Shown piece after piece: positions 42,907 to 53,345 of a DNA stretch of 64,000 nucleotides. Each line of letters starts with the position of its first letter. Position 1 is the stretch's first letter. The stretch covers positions 197,834,796-197,898,795 of the forward strand of contig CM053142.1 of assembly GCA_028571685.1 (NCBI GenBank), written 5' to 3'. Both the position numbers and the translations under genes were made by a program. The stretch comes from Heterohyrax brucei. Lineage: Eukaryota > Chordata > Mammalia > Hyracoidea > Procaviidae. The notes under the pieces are model-generated. The model was not told the DNA's origin and did not search any database. It was given only the letters and a program-made list of their open reading frames with translations.

Positions 42907-43714
42907 CTGTGGTAGAAAGCACTCGCGCAACATGTACTGGGCTCGAGCAGCCTCCTGCCCCTGGCATCAGAGGTTAAGCTCCACAGGCCCCTGGGACACG
43001 GGCCTCCAGACGAGGGGATAAGGGACTCTGGTCATTTGCTGAGACCACAGAGTTGGGAAGTAGTTGAGCAGGAATGTGTCTTCAGCTGGGCTCTGGGGCA
43101 CTCTCTGACCCCAGCCCTGATGCCAACTGCAAGGTCAGAGTTGGGGGATAAGCCAGGAAATAAAAGCCCTAGAGAAGGGGTGTGAGGGGGCCCAGCCTCC
43201 ACTCTGCTACCCCTCGGGTAAATCCTGGAGGACTGCCAGCACCACTGAGGGCATCTCACCAGCCGTGAGGTACGTGGGAGGGGGCACCCACAGAGGGATT
43301 GCACCCTGCACTAGCAGTACCTTAGGCACTTGGGACCATCTCCAGAGCCAGGCCTGCCCTGCAGAACCCCACTGACGTCCACACCTCTCCAGGGAAAGCC
43401 CCTGGAACAGGGCTGTGCCTACACCATGACACGGCCCTCCCCACCTTGCAGCTGCACCCCAAACTCCCTGGAGGTCCCAGGAGGCTCGACCCCACCCCCA
43501 AGGCTTGCCCTGCTGCCTGGGCCCAGCAGGAGTGGAGGCCAGGGCATCTATGGGATCCACTGCGCCCTCACCTGCCTTCCCAGATGTAACAATAAAATGC
43601 ATCTAGATCTAGGGGTTAAGCACTGGCAGAGTGGGTGAGGCAAGAGAAGGTCCCCCATCATCCGCACCCCCAACCTGAGCTGCAGCACCGCTCCCCGCTC
43701 CTCACTCCTCCAGC

Positions 43715-43880
43715 TGTTAATTAACGATTAGTCCCAGGTGAGAATCCAAGGGCGTGTCCCATTCTTGAAACTGTTATTTAAACTCTCTCTGTCGAATATT
43801 TCGTATTTTTCTGCAAAACTTTTAGACAAAAGTCTCCAGTCAACCGTCAGCTCAGCTGCCAGTTGATGCGAAGTGACAGG
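43715..43880. promoter_or_regulatory. Possible conserved non-coding element
   Basis: Non-repetitive AT-rich block: 'gctgttaattaacgattagt', 'gtcgaatatttcgtattttt', 'caaaacttttagacaaaagt'. It stands out from GC-rich flanks and has no open frame. Confidence 0.3.
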
Positions 43881-43885
43881 GTGCT

Positions 43886-43900
43886 GCTGCCACCTGGTGC
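43886..43900 (-). promoter_or_regulatory. CTCF-like motif
   Basis: Minus strand GCACCAGGTGGCAGC fits the CTCF core consensus at 14 of 15 positions by eye (first base differs). It lies beside the AT-rich island at 43715-43880. Such a match is a prediction only. Confidence 0.4.
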
Positions 43901-43924
43901 TCATTCGGGGGCATGACGCTGGGC

Positions 43925-44110
43925 AGATGAGGACGAGGACAGTGTCCAAGCATGGGCAGAGGGACAAGGGAGATGAGGGTGGGGGAGGCTGGGGTACAAG
44001 AGGGGAACAGAGGAGGATGGAATGTGGGGGAGGGAGCAAGGGTAGGAAGTGAGGTAAAGGGGGCCACAGGAATATCAGGAGGACAGGGATGGGATAAGAG
44101 GGGACCAACC
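43925..44110 (+). repeat. Purine-rich G-tract region
   Basis: Nearly all-purine runs such as 'gagggtgggggaggctgggg' with many G3-G5 tracts; could form G-quadruplex or triplex DNA. Not a clean tandem repeat. Confidence 0.6.
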
Positions 44111-44317
44111 AGCACAAGGCAGAGCGTGGCTCCCTCCTAGCACCCTGAGGCTGCAGAGAATACCCTCACCACCCATCCCCACAAAGCTTTCCCCTGAAAC
44201 TCGGGGCTGGCGCCACAGGGGAGGAGGAGCCCTGGGTCCCCCCTTCCCCCAGCAGACCTGGGCTGCTAAGAGGGTCCTTGAGCCACCCAGGGAATGGCCA
44301 CCAAACCCCCAAGAAAA

Positions 44318-44600
44318 AAACACACACACATCATGTGCACACACACAGACTCACACACGTATGTGTGCACAGACACACGTGCGTGAACACACGTGTGCAC
44401 GGGCTCGTGTATGCAAGCACACACGTGTGTGCTCACAGGCTCATGTGTATGTGCATGCAGACTCACAGATGTGCACTCAGATTCACATACACGTGCGTGC
44501 ACAGACAGACTCACACGTGTGTGTGTGTGCACACAGATGCTCACACATCATGTGTGCACACACGCACATCCACACACGCATACGCACATATTCACACAGG
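44318..44600 (+). repeat. Degenerate CA/TG minisatellite
   Basis: CA-rich words ('cacacacacatcatgtgcac', 'cacacgtgtgtgtgtgtgc') with interspersed 'cagactcaca' units. Resembles the tract at 31300-31545. Frames running through it are artefacts. Confidence 0.88.
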
Positions 44601-45020
44601 CCTCCTGGGGCCTGAGCCCTGTCACCCCCAGAAACCACCCCTGCCTGTGCAGGGTTCCGCCAGGCTGTCCCCTGGTGCCCCTCCTCTCTTCGCAGCCCAG
44701 CAGAGCAGGTGCCAGCCCGGCTGAGGACAAGACGGTCCCCGAACGACAGGGACCTAGTGGGGTGCTCACCTGCTCAGGCCAGGCCTGCAGACCCCGAGAG
44801 GGAGGGAGGCGGGGCTGCCAGTCCTCAGGCCCGAGGAGACTTCCGGCGCCAACGGCCACCCACCGTGCACCAGGCCCACAGCAGTTACCCACTTTTCTTC
44901 TTTTGTATTTTCACATAAAATCAGGAAGCTGACTGCAAGTTCTTACCCTGATTAGTAAAAACTGCGGACTATTGCTGCAGTGAAGGAAATTGTGTGGGTC
45001 AAGCAGCGTTCACCTGTTGC
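44601..45020. other. Single-copy DNA, no recognised gene
   Basis: GC-rich to 44890, then a short AT-rich stretch ending in RTE. Nothing recognised. Confidence 0.35.
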
Positions 45021-46535
45021 AGCCTCGCTTGTCTGTCAGTCTGTCATCCAACGTGCAAGCCTTTGCTTACACATTGCTGTGATGCAGGAAACTACGCTGC
45101 TGGTACTCAGGGGCCATCAGGGTCACCCACGGTGGACAAGTTTCAGCTGAGCTTCCACACAGACCAGGAAGAAGGACCCGGCAGTCTGCTGCGGAAAGGA
45201 AGCAGCCAGTGAACACCTCATGAGTAGCAGCAGAACCCTGTCAGATACAGTGCTGGGAAAGGAGTCCACCACATCGGAAGGCACTCAAGACACAAGGGCC
45301 TCTTCATAGCAGAGTTGACCAGAATGACAGGGACGGAGTAAAGCCATCGGGATATTCATCTGCTAATGTGGCATGACGCAAAATGAGAAGAAACAGCTGC
45401 AAATATCCATTAATAATCAAAACATGGAATGTACCAAGTATGAATCTAGGAGGATTAGAAATTGTCAAAAATGAAATGGAATAGATAAACATCAATATCC
45501 CAGACATTAGTGAGCTGAAATGGACTGGTATTAGCCATGCTGAATCCAACAATATGGTCTATTAGGCCAGAAACAAAAACTTGAAGAGGAACGGTGTTGC
45601 GTTCATCATCCAAAAGAACACTTCAGGATCTGTCCTGAAGTACAATGCTGTCAGTGATAGGATAGTATCCATGCACCTACAAGGAAGGCCAGTTAATACC
45701 ACTATTATTCAAATTCATGTATCAACCACAAAGGCCAAAGACAAAGAAATCAAAGCTTTTTATCAGCTTCTGCAGCCTGAAATTGATGGAACATGCACTC
45801 AAGATGCATTGATAATTCCTGGTGACTGGAATGCCAAAGTTGGAAACAAAGAAGAAGGATCAGTAGTTGGAAAATATGTCTTGGCGACAGAAATAACGCC
45901 AGAGGTCGCATGATTGAATATTGCAAGACCAACGACTTCTTCACTGCAAATATTTTTTTCACCAACATAAACAGCAACTATACACACAGACCTCACCAGA
46001 TGGAATATACAGGAATCAAATCGACTACATCTGTGGAAAGAGACGACGGAAAAGCTCGGTATCAGCAGTCAGAACAAGACCAGGAGCTCAGTGCAGCACA
46101 GACCATCAGTTGGTCATATGCAGGTTCAAACTGAACTGGAGGAAATTTAAACAGGTCCGTGAGAACTAGAGCACGACCTTGGGTATATCCCACATGAGTG
46201 TAGAGACTATCTGAGGAACAGATTCGATGGGCTGACCACTAAAGACCAAGGACCAGACGAATGTGGAATGACATCGAAGACATCATCCACGAAGAAAGCC
46301 AGAGGTCGTTTAAAGGACAGGAAAGAAAGAAAAGACTAAACTGTACATCAGAAGAGACTCTGAAGCTTGCTCTTGAACACTGGGCAGCTAAAGAAAAGGA
46401 AGAAGGGGTGAAGTAAAACAACTGAGCAGATTTCACGGGGCAGCTGGAGACGACCAAGTATCACAGTGACATGTGCAAAGAGCTCGAGGCAGAAGTCCAG
46501 AAGGGAAGCACACGCTCCGCACTTCTCAAGCTGTG
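45021..46535 (+). mobile_element. RTE 5' leader and endonuclease half
   Basis: Begins in the 5' leader ('cttgtctgtcagtctgtcat', 45029) and runs through the endonuclease: GDWNAKVGN at about 45822, 'caaatcgactacatctgtgg' at 46016, ending near 46535. Same span as 4596-6840 without the LTR pair. The 3' half is absent. One of the better preserved endonuclease stretches (open 45581-45913). Confidence 0.92.
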
Positions 46536-46544
46536 AAACTAATT

Positions 46545-46690
46545 CTTCTCCCGTGACTAGTGCAGGACTATTGAGAAATTCAGATAATGACTTGTCTTAC
46601 ACAGCTGGAAGCACCAGCTAATTGGGCTTTAATACCTAATTGAGCGAGACCACTGGGAGAAAAACCCCTCTTGGGCATTTTCCTAGGGAC
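46545..46690. promoter_or_regulatory. Possible conserved non-coding element
   Basis: Directly after RTE: 'gaaattcagataatgacttg', 'ccagctaattgggctttaat', 'acctaattgagcgagacc'. Two TAATTG/AATTG homeodomain-type cores within 30 bp; non-repetitive. Confidence 0.28.
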
Positions 46691-46929
46691 AGGAAGGGTG
46701 CAGGTAACAGGGGGAGGTGCTGCAGGGGAGGCCCCCACTGTCTTCCAGGCAGCCTCCCAGACGGGACCGGCACCTCTCAAGGCGTGCCTGACGGTGCATC
46801 GATCCGGGGACAGGTGGGGAGACTTCTAGGGGAATGAAATCTCAGCTTCGAAATCCCGCCGAGCCTTTCGATGCCAGATCTGCTGCCAGCATCCATGAAC
46901 CAGTGAGCAGCTTGTGCAGACTGCACAGT

Positions 46930-47070
46930 GCGCAAAAGCCAAAAACCAAACCCACTGCTGTGGAGTCGATTCCAAATCGGCGACAGTGGCACGGCCCCAC
47001 GGGGTCTCCAAGGAGCAGACCTTTCGGTCAGCAGCCAAGCTCTTAACAACTGGCCCACCAGGGCTCCACG
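46930..47070 (-). mobile_element. AfroSINE
   Basis: 'accaaacccactgctgtgga' and 'gtcgattccaaatcggcgac' tail, 'gtctccaaggagcagacctt' body, 'ctggcccaccagggctcc' head. Lacks part of the middle. Confidence 0.9.
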
Positions 47071-47689
47071 CAAGGTACACACGGGCTTCATTGTGTTTCC
47101 TGGCTCATCTAAACAATTTCACCAATCAGCGATGCAGAACAAGCAAAGCTGGGTGACACAGACCAGTGAGGAAGCTCACCTTGCTCCTCGGGTTCATCTC
47201 TGATGCCGGTGCCCCTTCACCTTTATCGGCGAAGACCCCGCTCCTGCCTGCCTTGCTCTCAGACAGACGCTAGGCAGGTGGCACCTCGCTCCCTCAAGCC
47301 ACCCACAGTTCCTCCAGCAGACCCTCGGCTGCAGCAAGGATGCCTAGTGGGGACCCAGGTCCACTGCTGAGCCACTGCCGAAGCCCAGCCATGGAGTTCA
47401 CGTCATGCCAGGCCAAGGGAGGCAGGAACCAAAACAGGCTGACAAGAAGGAGAACTCAGAGGATTCGAAACAGAGCCCAGGAGGAGCTCCTGGGGTTGCC
47501 CAGGCCCCCAGTGTCCCTGAAGGTTCAGCTGGGAGGAAGCACCCCAGGACCTCACTGCCCCTCGCTGCCCTTCCCTGGAGCCCTAATCCCAATCACTGCT
47601 ATGGTTTCTGGAACCATTTGTTGAGCTGCGCTCAGAACTGCCCCAGAGCCTGGCCACCGAGCTCTAGGAGCCTCCGAGTCATCTCCACT

Positions 47690-47840
47690 TAAGGGCTCAA
47701 TTCAGCCCAAAGCCAGCCCACCCATAACCAGACACCTCATCCCCCAACCAGCCTGAGAAACAGCTCCTGCCTCACCATCCTGGATCACAGGCCTGGAACA
47801 GAGCAACCGCTCAACAAATATTGTGTGGATGAAGAGGTGA
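47690..47840 (+). mobile_element. MIR/L2-like 3' end
   Basis: 'ggcctggaacagagcaaccg' followed by 'ctcaacaaatattgtgtgga' has the form of the common MIR/L2 3' terminus. The 5' boundary is unclear. Confidence 0.45.
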
Positions 47841-48060
47841 GAAAGAGGCAGGGATGGCAGGACAGGCAGCAAAGGAGGGTGGGAGGGAGACGGATGTGTG
47901 GGTGGGTAGGTGAGCAGTGAGGGCTGGACAGATGAATGGGCTGGCCAATGGACCGACTGAACACAGGGTGGGTAGATGGATGGGTGGACAGGTCAGACAG
48001 ACAGCTTAGACAGATGGGTGACAGGATGGATGCACAGTAGACAGACAGCGAGAGACAAGT
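47830..48060 (+). repeat. Degenerate (GGAT/GACA)n tract
   Basis: Irregular repeats of 'gggtgggtag', 'atggatgggtgg', 'cagacagaca' and 'agacagatggg'. Strongly interrupted. Confidence 0.75.
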
Positions 48061-48691
48061 TCCCACCCATTCCCGCCACAGTCACTGCACCTTGACCCTC
48101 TCAGGCTTCCGGGTCTCAGCAAAGGCCACCCCCACTCCACCTCACACATCCAGCCTGTCGGTTGTCCTGTGATTTAGAGCTACTCCTGGAGGGAAATCTG
48201 GACTGAAGCCTGCATTTCAGACCCTGCGGGCGCCTGTTCTCCCTGGGAACCCTGGCTTCTGCTTAATAAGTCCCAAAACACACACTTCAGCCACGCCCTG
48301 CAGACCACCCACCCTTCCCATCAATGCCTGAGCCTTGCCCCCTACTCAGACTTGGCTCCTCCCTCTGAGGACCCTTGGTGGCAGCCTGTCCCTTCAGTTT
48401 ACCTCCTCCTGCATCTGATTTCAACACACAGCCCTCTACCAGGACCAGGGACCACCCTGCCCTCCGTGGGCTCACAGTCCAGAGCAGCAACAGAGCACAG
48501 CAGCGGCTCCTGGCACGTCAGACCACACGGGGGGCTCTGACGCAGGGGGACGAGGAGTCCGAAAGCTCACTCTTCAAAACCAAGTGAACTACTCTCTGAA
48601 GCCAGGGAAGCCAGATCAACACCCTGAAACTGCTGCCCTGAGCCCATCTTTAAAGCTGAAGCCAAAAACATCCCCTGAAGTTTTCTTAAAG

Positions 48692-48856
48692 CAAACAAGA
48701 GCCACCACCATCGAGCTGACTCCAGCTCACAGCAACGCTGCAGGCCAGAGCAGAACTGCCCCACGGAGTTCGCAAGAGGTGCCTGGCGGGTCCGAACTGC
48801 TGCCCTGTTGGTGAGCAGACAGAGCGCTTAACCACTGCGCCGCCAGGGCTTCCAGA
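48692..48856 (-). mobile_element. AfroSINE
   Basis: 'catcgagctgactccagctc' tail, 'gagttcgcaagaggtgcctg' body, 'accactgcgccgccagggct' head. Confidence 0.93.
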
Positions 48857-49138
48857 GCAGACAGTAGTCTACTTAACCAACAAAACAGCGTCTGCCGTGG
48901 GCACCGTACTGTCTGAAGGACGACGAGCGCCCCTGGGTGACCGATGGCTCACTCACGGACAACCTGAAGGACGGACTGCCATCTAGCCTACGATATTAAA
49001 AATATCAGGTAAATACACAGTGGTTCGTAACAACTAACCCACCCACCCCTCTGTGACACTCACAAAAACATCACGCAGTTTGGAAGGGTTTCTCAAGTGT
49101 CTGATACGCTTAGAAAGGTAAAATACACACGATATGCT

Positions 49139-49285
49139 AAGACGGAAATCCTGGTTGCCTAGTGGTTAAGAACTTGGCTGCCAACTAAAAGGCTGGCAGT
49201 TCAAATGCCCCACATCCTCCTTGGAAGCCCAATGGGACAGTTCTACTCTACCCTATAAACATTGGACTGACACCAAGTAAGAGCT
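49139..49285 (+). mobile_element. AfroSINE
   Basis: 'gaaatcctggttgcctagtg' head, 'gctgccaactaaaaggctgg' body, 'tggactgacaccaagtaaga' tail. Preceded by about 280 bp of unassigned single-copy DNA (48857-49138). Confidence 0.9.
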
Positions 49286-49570
49286 GTACGTAGCTGTTCC
49301 GCCTGATCTACAAATTCGACTCACAGACACTTAGGAACAGGTCTCGTTCATAATCTAGGGACCATCCACATATATAAAGGGCATCAAAGTGACAACATCA
49401 ACTCAGAAAGGTGAGATAGGGATCACAGGGGCGAGCGAGCTCGTGTTAATGACGGAGGAACAACTCCAAAAGAATGTTATCAATGTTACGGAACTGTAGA
49501 CGTAGAAATTGTTGGTGTGTGTTTTGCTGTGTATGTTATATTGTCAACAACAATATTCTTAAAAAAGAAT
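49286..49570 (+). mobile_element. Probable L1-type 3' end
   Basis: 'caatgttacggaactgtaga', 'cgtagaaattgttggtgtgt' and 'gtcaacaacaatattctta' have the form of an L1 3' terminus ending A-rich at 49560-49570. The upstream part ('ggtctcgttcataatctagg') is not identified. Confidence 0.45.
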
Positions 49571-49974
49571 AGACTCTTGCCGGGCGGCAGGGGTGGAGAA
49601 GGTAAGAAGGCAGGAAGAGCAGAAGCCTGGAATGTCCACAGGGACAGGAAGGGGGAGTGCAGGGAAAGGGAGGGGAGGTTCAGGCCAGGATGTAGGGGAC
49701 TGAGCTGTAGCAGTCACCAGGACGGGTGCCCAGACAGAACCGGGGGTGGCCCCACAGCCCCACCTCCTGGGGCCACAGCTCACATAGCCCCCTCTCCTGG
49801 AATGTCAGCAGGACCCATGACTCCCGTTACCAAGAAAAATACAGCAAAAGTGACGTGGTGTACGTGAAATGTATGTGATCATGTCACACAGGACTGCAGC
49901 ACCTACCCTGCCAAGGTCTGTCTCGCCTCTGCAGCCATGTGGGGAGCCCCGCTTGACTAGGTGCCGAGGGCTGT
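49571..49974. other. Single-copy DNA, no recognised gene
   Basis: Purine-rich then mixed sequence. The 116-codon frame at 49517-49867 begins in repeat sequence and shows no domain. Confidence 0.4.
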
Positions 49975-50501
49975 TGTCGTGGACTCAGTGTGGACAGAGC
50001 TGGCTGCGTCAGGATTCCCATGTTGTGTGACTGTCCACCACGTGATTTTCCTGTATTGTCAATTCTGTCCCTGTGACACTGATGAGATGGGATTACTGGC
50101 AGCCGTGTGAACGAGGCAGGACTCAGTCTACAAGATCGGATTGTTTGTGAGCCAACCTCTTTTGAGATATCAAACAGAGTACCAAAGAGAGAGACATGGG
50201 GACGTCCTACTACCAAGAAACAAATACCAGGAAAATATCACGCCCTTTGAGCCAGGGGGCCCTGCGTTGAGAAGCCCCTTGTCCAGGGGAGATCAATGAC
50301 AAAGACCTTCCTCAAGAGCCAACAGAGAGAAAAAACCGTTTGCTCGACCTGACACCCTGAATTTGGACTTGTAGCCTACTGGAGTACGAGAAGAAATGTC
50401 TCTCAGTTAAAGCCGTCTACTCGTGGTGTCCCTGTTGTGGCAGCACTAAGCACCATCCACGGGTGACATTTCTGTTATAGCAGCACTAGGTGACTGAGAC
50501 A
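49975..50501 (+). mobile_element. MaLR-type solo LTR, subfamily A
   Basis: TGTCGTGGACTCAGTG start and 'aggtgactgagaca' end. Internal 'cctcttttgagatatcaaac' and 'accctgaatttggacttgta'. Closest in the window to the copy at 39. Its last unit is also duplicated: 'gtggcagcacta' at 50437 and 'atagcagcacta' at 50477. Confidence 0.88.
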
Positions 50502-51084
50502 GCTGCCAGCTACAAAGTGAAGCCCTCATCCCACCATCTCAGGGGGGCTCCACCAACAACTCAAAGAACCAGGGGATCCGATTCTGCCCCCCTGAGCCTC
50601 CAGATGAGACTGCAGCCTGGCCGACAAGACATCTTGGTCACGGGCTGTGTCCGTCCTGAGCAGAGGACCCAGCCGGGCGACCGCCGACCACGGGAACCTT
50701 GAGGTGCTAACTAGCACTGCCATGTGGCCATCAGTCTTGTCGTGAGGTGGTACAAACTCACGCAGCAGGTCTCAGGGGCCAGGGAGTTCCCACATCAACC
50801 TTTTGGGGGCTTTTGGCTGAGTCTGAACAACGACATGCTAGGAGGCTGGGGTAGACGCCCAGGGGCAGGCCACCACCCTCGGCGACCCCAGCCACAAGCT
50901 TGGAACCCAAGAGAGGGATCCCACATGCCCTTCTGAGAAACCTCCCACAGCAAAGAGGGAGAGGCAGAAAGTTGGCTGGGAAGTCTGTGAGCAAAGCAAT
51001 GGTGCGGCAGTGGTCCTTCAAGGCCTCTGGTCCCCTTGTCCCCACCCCGCAGCCTCCCTCCCTCGGTCTCCAGCTCCCACCTCC
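50502..51084. other. Single-copy GC-rich DNA, no recognised gene
   Basis: Short overlapping frames, none with a recognised domain. No repeat landmarks. Confidence 0.4.
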
Positions 51085-51470
51085 CAGAGGAACTTTCTGA
51101 GACAATGAGTATAAACGTGACATTAAACACCATCAATAACATGATTTAATTAAGAGATAATGACGATGAAATGGAGATTGTGCTGTCTCACGGTAACGGT
51201 TTCTGATGGTCTAACAGGGCTCTGTAATAACTCACGGCTCAGATATTAATGCTTCATAATGCCCACCATTTGGGGAGAATTACCATATTTTTCAAACGCC
51301 TTCAAACTTTTATTTTCTTTCCATGGTCTCTGAGTTTCCCCTGGCCCACAGCTGATTAGTTCCAGCTAAACTTGCCTTTTCTCATCAAAAGAAAAGATAG
51401 TGTACTTTATTTTCAATTAACTCACAGGCATCTATCAGGAGCAAGTCAGCTAAACCCCATCAGTCACAAT
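51085..51470. promoter_or_regulatory. Probable conserved non-coding element
   Basis: About 385 bp of AT-rich, non-repetitive sequence between GC-rich flanks. TAAT-type cores cluster: 'tttaattaa' (51145-51153), 'attaatgcttcataatg' (51245-51261), 'ttttcaattaactc' (51410-51423). No open frame of note. Size, composition and the density of homeodomain-like sites fit a developmental enhancer. I cannot test conservation here. Confidence 0.38.
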
Positions 51471-51779
51471 CCAATTTCTCAAACTGCTGGGAGCAGGGAG
51501 GGGTGCCGTGAGTGGCCAGCCCCTGGCTGTGGGGTGGGCTAGAAGGAGGCAGGTGGGCATAACTCCTCTCTCCTTGGGGGCTACTGTGTGCAGGCGAGTA
51601 GGGGAGAACCCCCATGCCCACTTCTGAGCCCAGATGACAGGTGCCTGAGATGTCTTGGGCCCTCTTCACTCTATCTCTCTGCCCTCATCTCCCAGCTTAA
51701 GGCGCAGGCTCTGGCCTCCCCACCCCACTCCGAGCATCTGCCCACAGGTGCAGGACCCTCTCAGCCTCCCAACAAGACT
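51471..51779. other. Single-copy DNA, no recognised gene
   Basis: GC-rich with short frames. No repeat or domain seen. Confidence 0.35.
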
Positions 51780-52145
51780 GGAAGTGATCCGAGAGATCTA
51801 TTATCATTGAAATGCTTCTTCCTACAAAGATTCGTTCAAGTCCTATGCCCACTATTTGTGAACTTGACCTGGCTAGGAGTTTGGGTTGTGGACACATTTC
51901 CAGTCAACATGAGGTCAGCTGGAGAAGGTGGGTCCTACACCCATCCGAACCACGCCTGATAAGAGACGAGACACAGAGAGAACACGCACAGCCACTGGAC
52001 TACAGAGAGAAGCAGCCACGTCCGAGGAGTGCCTGGAGCCACTGGGGCCGGCAGGAGCAACGGAGAGCACCCCAGACTCGGAGGGAGAGCGGGCCGAGAT
52101 ACCCAGGCAGGGCTCCCAGCCTCCAGAACTAAGAGGGAACCTGCT
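51780..52145 (+). mobile_element. MLT1-like LTR remnant
   Basis: 'tgtgaacttgacctggctag', 'gcctgataagagacgagaca', 'ggagtgcctggagccactgg' and 'ccagcctccagaactaag' follow MLT1 LTR order. Old and CpG-decayed; the last ~60 bp are missing. Confidence 0.6.
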
Positions 52146-52715
52146 TCTGTCCCAGCTGGGAGTCCTCCACTGGGGCAGTCCTGGGGGACGAATCCAAGAG
52201 CCAGCTCATCCCTCGGCTCTCCACCTCGTGTCCCAGGAAGGCATGGGCAACTTGCCTGACAGGTGCTGATACACAGGCCTGCTCTGTTTCCCTGGCTGGG
52301 ATTTGCCTGTTGGCCCCACCAGCTGGGTGGACCCTTCGCAGGGGCGACGGACGCACTCCGAGAAGAAGCAGCCTGTCAGCCACTGAGAGAAAACCCCTGC
52401 GACCTAGTCTTCCGTCCCTAAACACAATCCTACACCCAGACACACCTGGCATGCTTGATGGGGTGATGCAGTTTGCAACAAAGAGGGTTGCGGGGCGATC
52501 CAGGACCCAGGAGAAGCGTCCAAGAGGGCGGTGTGGAGGAGGCCTTGTTTTCTGGCCCCTGCCCGGCACAAGGAGGAGCTGTCTCCTCCGGCGCGGCTTC
52601 CTGGGTTGACAGCACCTCCTGAACACAAATCTAGGTGCAGTCTGAAGGGTGCCATGAGGGAAGGGTCAGAAAAACGCCAGTATCGTGATGAGGGTGGCCG
52701 AACCCGCCCACTGGA
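52146..52715. other. Single-copy GC-rich DNA, no recognised gene
   Basis: A 165-codon minus frame (52129-52626) and shorter plus frames overlap in GC-rich DNA; no domain recognised. Confidence 0.4.
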
Positions 52716-52718
52716 CAG

Positions 52719-52742
52719 CAGACAGACAGACAGACAGACAGG
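52719..52742 (+). repeat. (GACA)n microsatellite
   Basis: Six tandem 'gaca' units in 'agcagacagacagacagaca'. Confidence 0.9.
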
Positions 52743-52749
52743 AGGCGGG

Positions 52750-53345
52750 CGCCACAGGTTTCCGGGCTCTGGCCCACCGGGAGGCCTCGGCGGCGGATGT
52801 GGGCGTCCCCGCCCGTCGGCCAGCGTGCTGCGGCCTCCCTGCCCCCCGCCAGCCTCCACTGCGGCTCTGTGAGCCCGGCGGGCCCTGGCGCCTAGCCCGA
52901 GGGCTCCCCGCGCCCCGTCAGACGGGGGTGAGCTCCCTACGGAAGCAGCTCCGGGCAGGTACCCCAGTTACCGCAGCGGTGCTCGGGCTCCGAGCCCCGT
53001 AGTGGGCACAGCGTCCCTCTACACTTCCCCTCTGACAACCGGCTCCAGGGAGCCAGCCACACAGGCCCCCACGCGAGTCGCCCACAGGTGGGAGAGGGGC
53101 CCGGAACCCCGTGCACACGCGGGCGGGCGGGGCGGGGGGCGCGGAGGGGCGGGGCCGGGCGCGGAGGGGCGGGGCGGGGCGGGGCCGGACACGGATGGGA
53201 GGGGCGGGGCCTGGGAGGGGCGGGGTCGGGCACGGAGGGGCGGGGCCGGGGCCGGGAGGGGCGGGGTCGGGCACGGAGGGGCGGGGCCGGGCCCGGGAGG
53301 GGCGGGGTCGGGCACAGAGGGGCGGGGCCGGGCCCTGGAGGGCGC
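52750..53345. promoter_or_regulatory. CpG island with GC-box array
   Basis: Very GC-rich with dense CpG ('cggcggatgtgggcgtcccc', 'ccgcgccccgtcag'), then an array of GGGGCGGGG GC boxes (53139-53343). Could be a promoter; no TATA box, initiator or first exon can be assigned. A CpG-rich minisatellite alone would look the same. Confidence 0.4.
53139..53343 (+). repeat. 41-bp GC-box minisatellite, about 5 units
   Basis: Units begin 'cggggtcgggcacgg' at 53221, 53262 and 53303; the more diverged unit at 53180 and a partial one at 53139 keep the 41-bp spacing. Each unit holds two GGGGCGGGG-type boxes. Plus strand G-tracts could form quadruplexes. Long Arg/Gly/Pro-rich frames across it are artefacts. 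Confidence 0.9.

Larger units (their letters stand above)
42471..43714. other. Single-copy GC-rich DNA with two exon-like segments (minus)
   Basis: No repeats seen. On the minus strand two short segments have splice context: 42846-42906 and 42686-42711. 43207-43638 has long overlapping frames on both strands without recognised domains. Confidence 0.4.
47071..48690. other. Single-copy GC-rich DNA, no recognised gene
   Basis: Short frames only, without recognised domains. An old MIR/L2-like end (47690-47840) and a degenerate tetranucleotide tract (47830-48060) are inside. Confidence 0.4.

Noticed and set aside
47830-48060. Recent microsatellite
   Set aside because: Too interrupted to be a clean tandem repeat; listed only as a degenerate tract.
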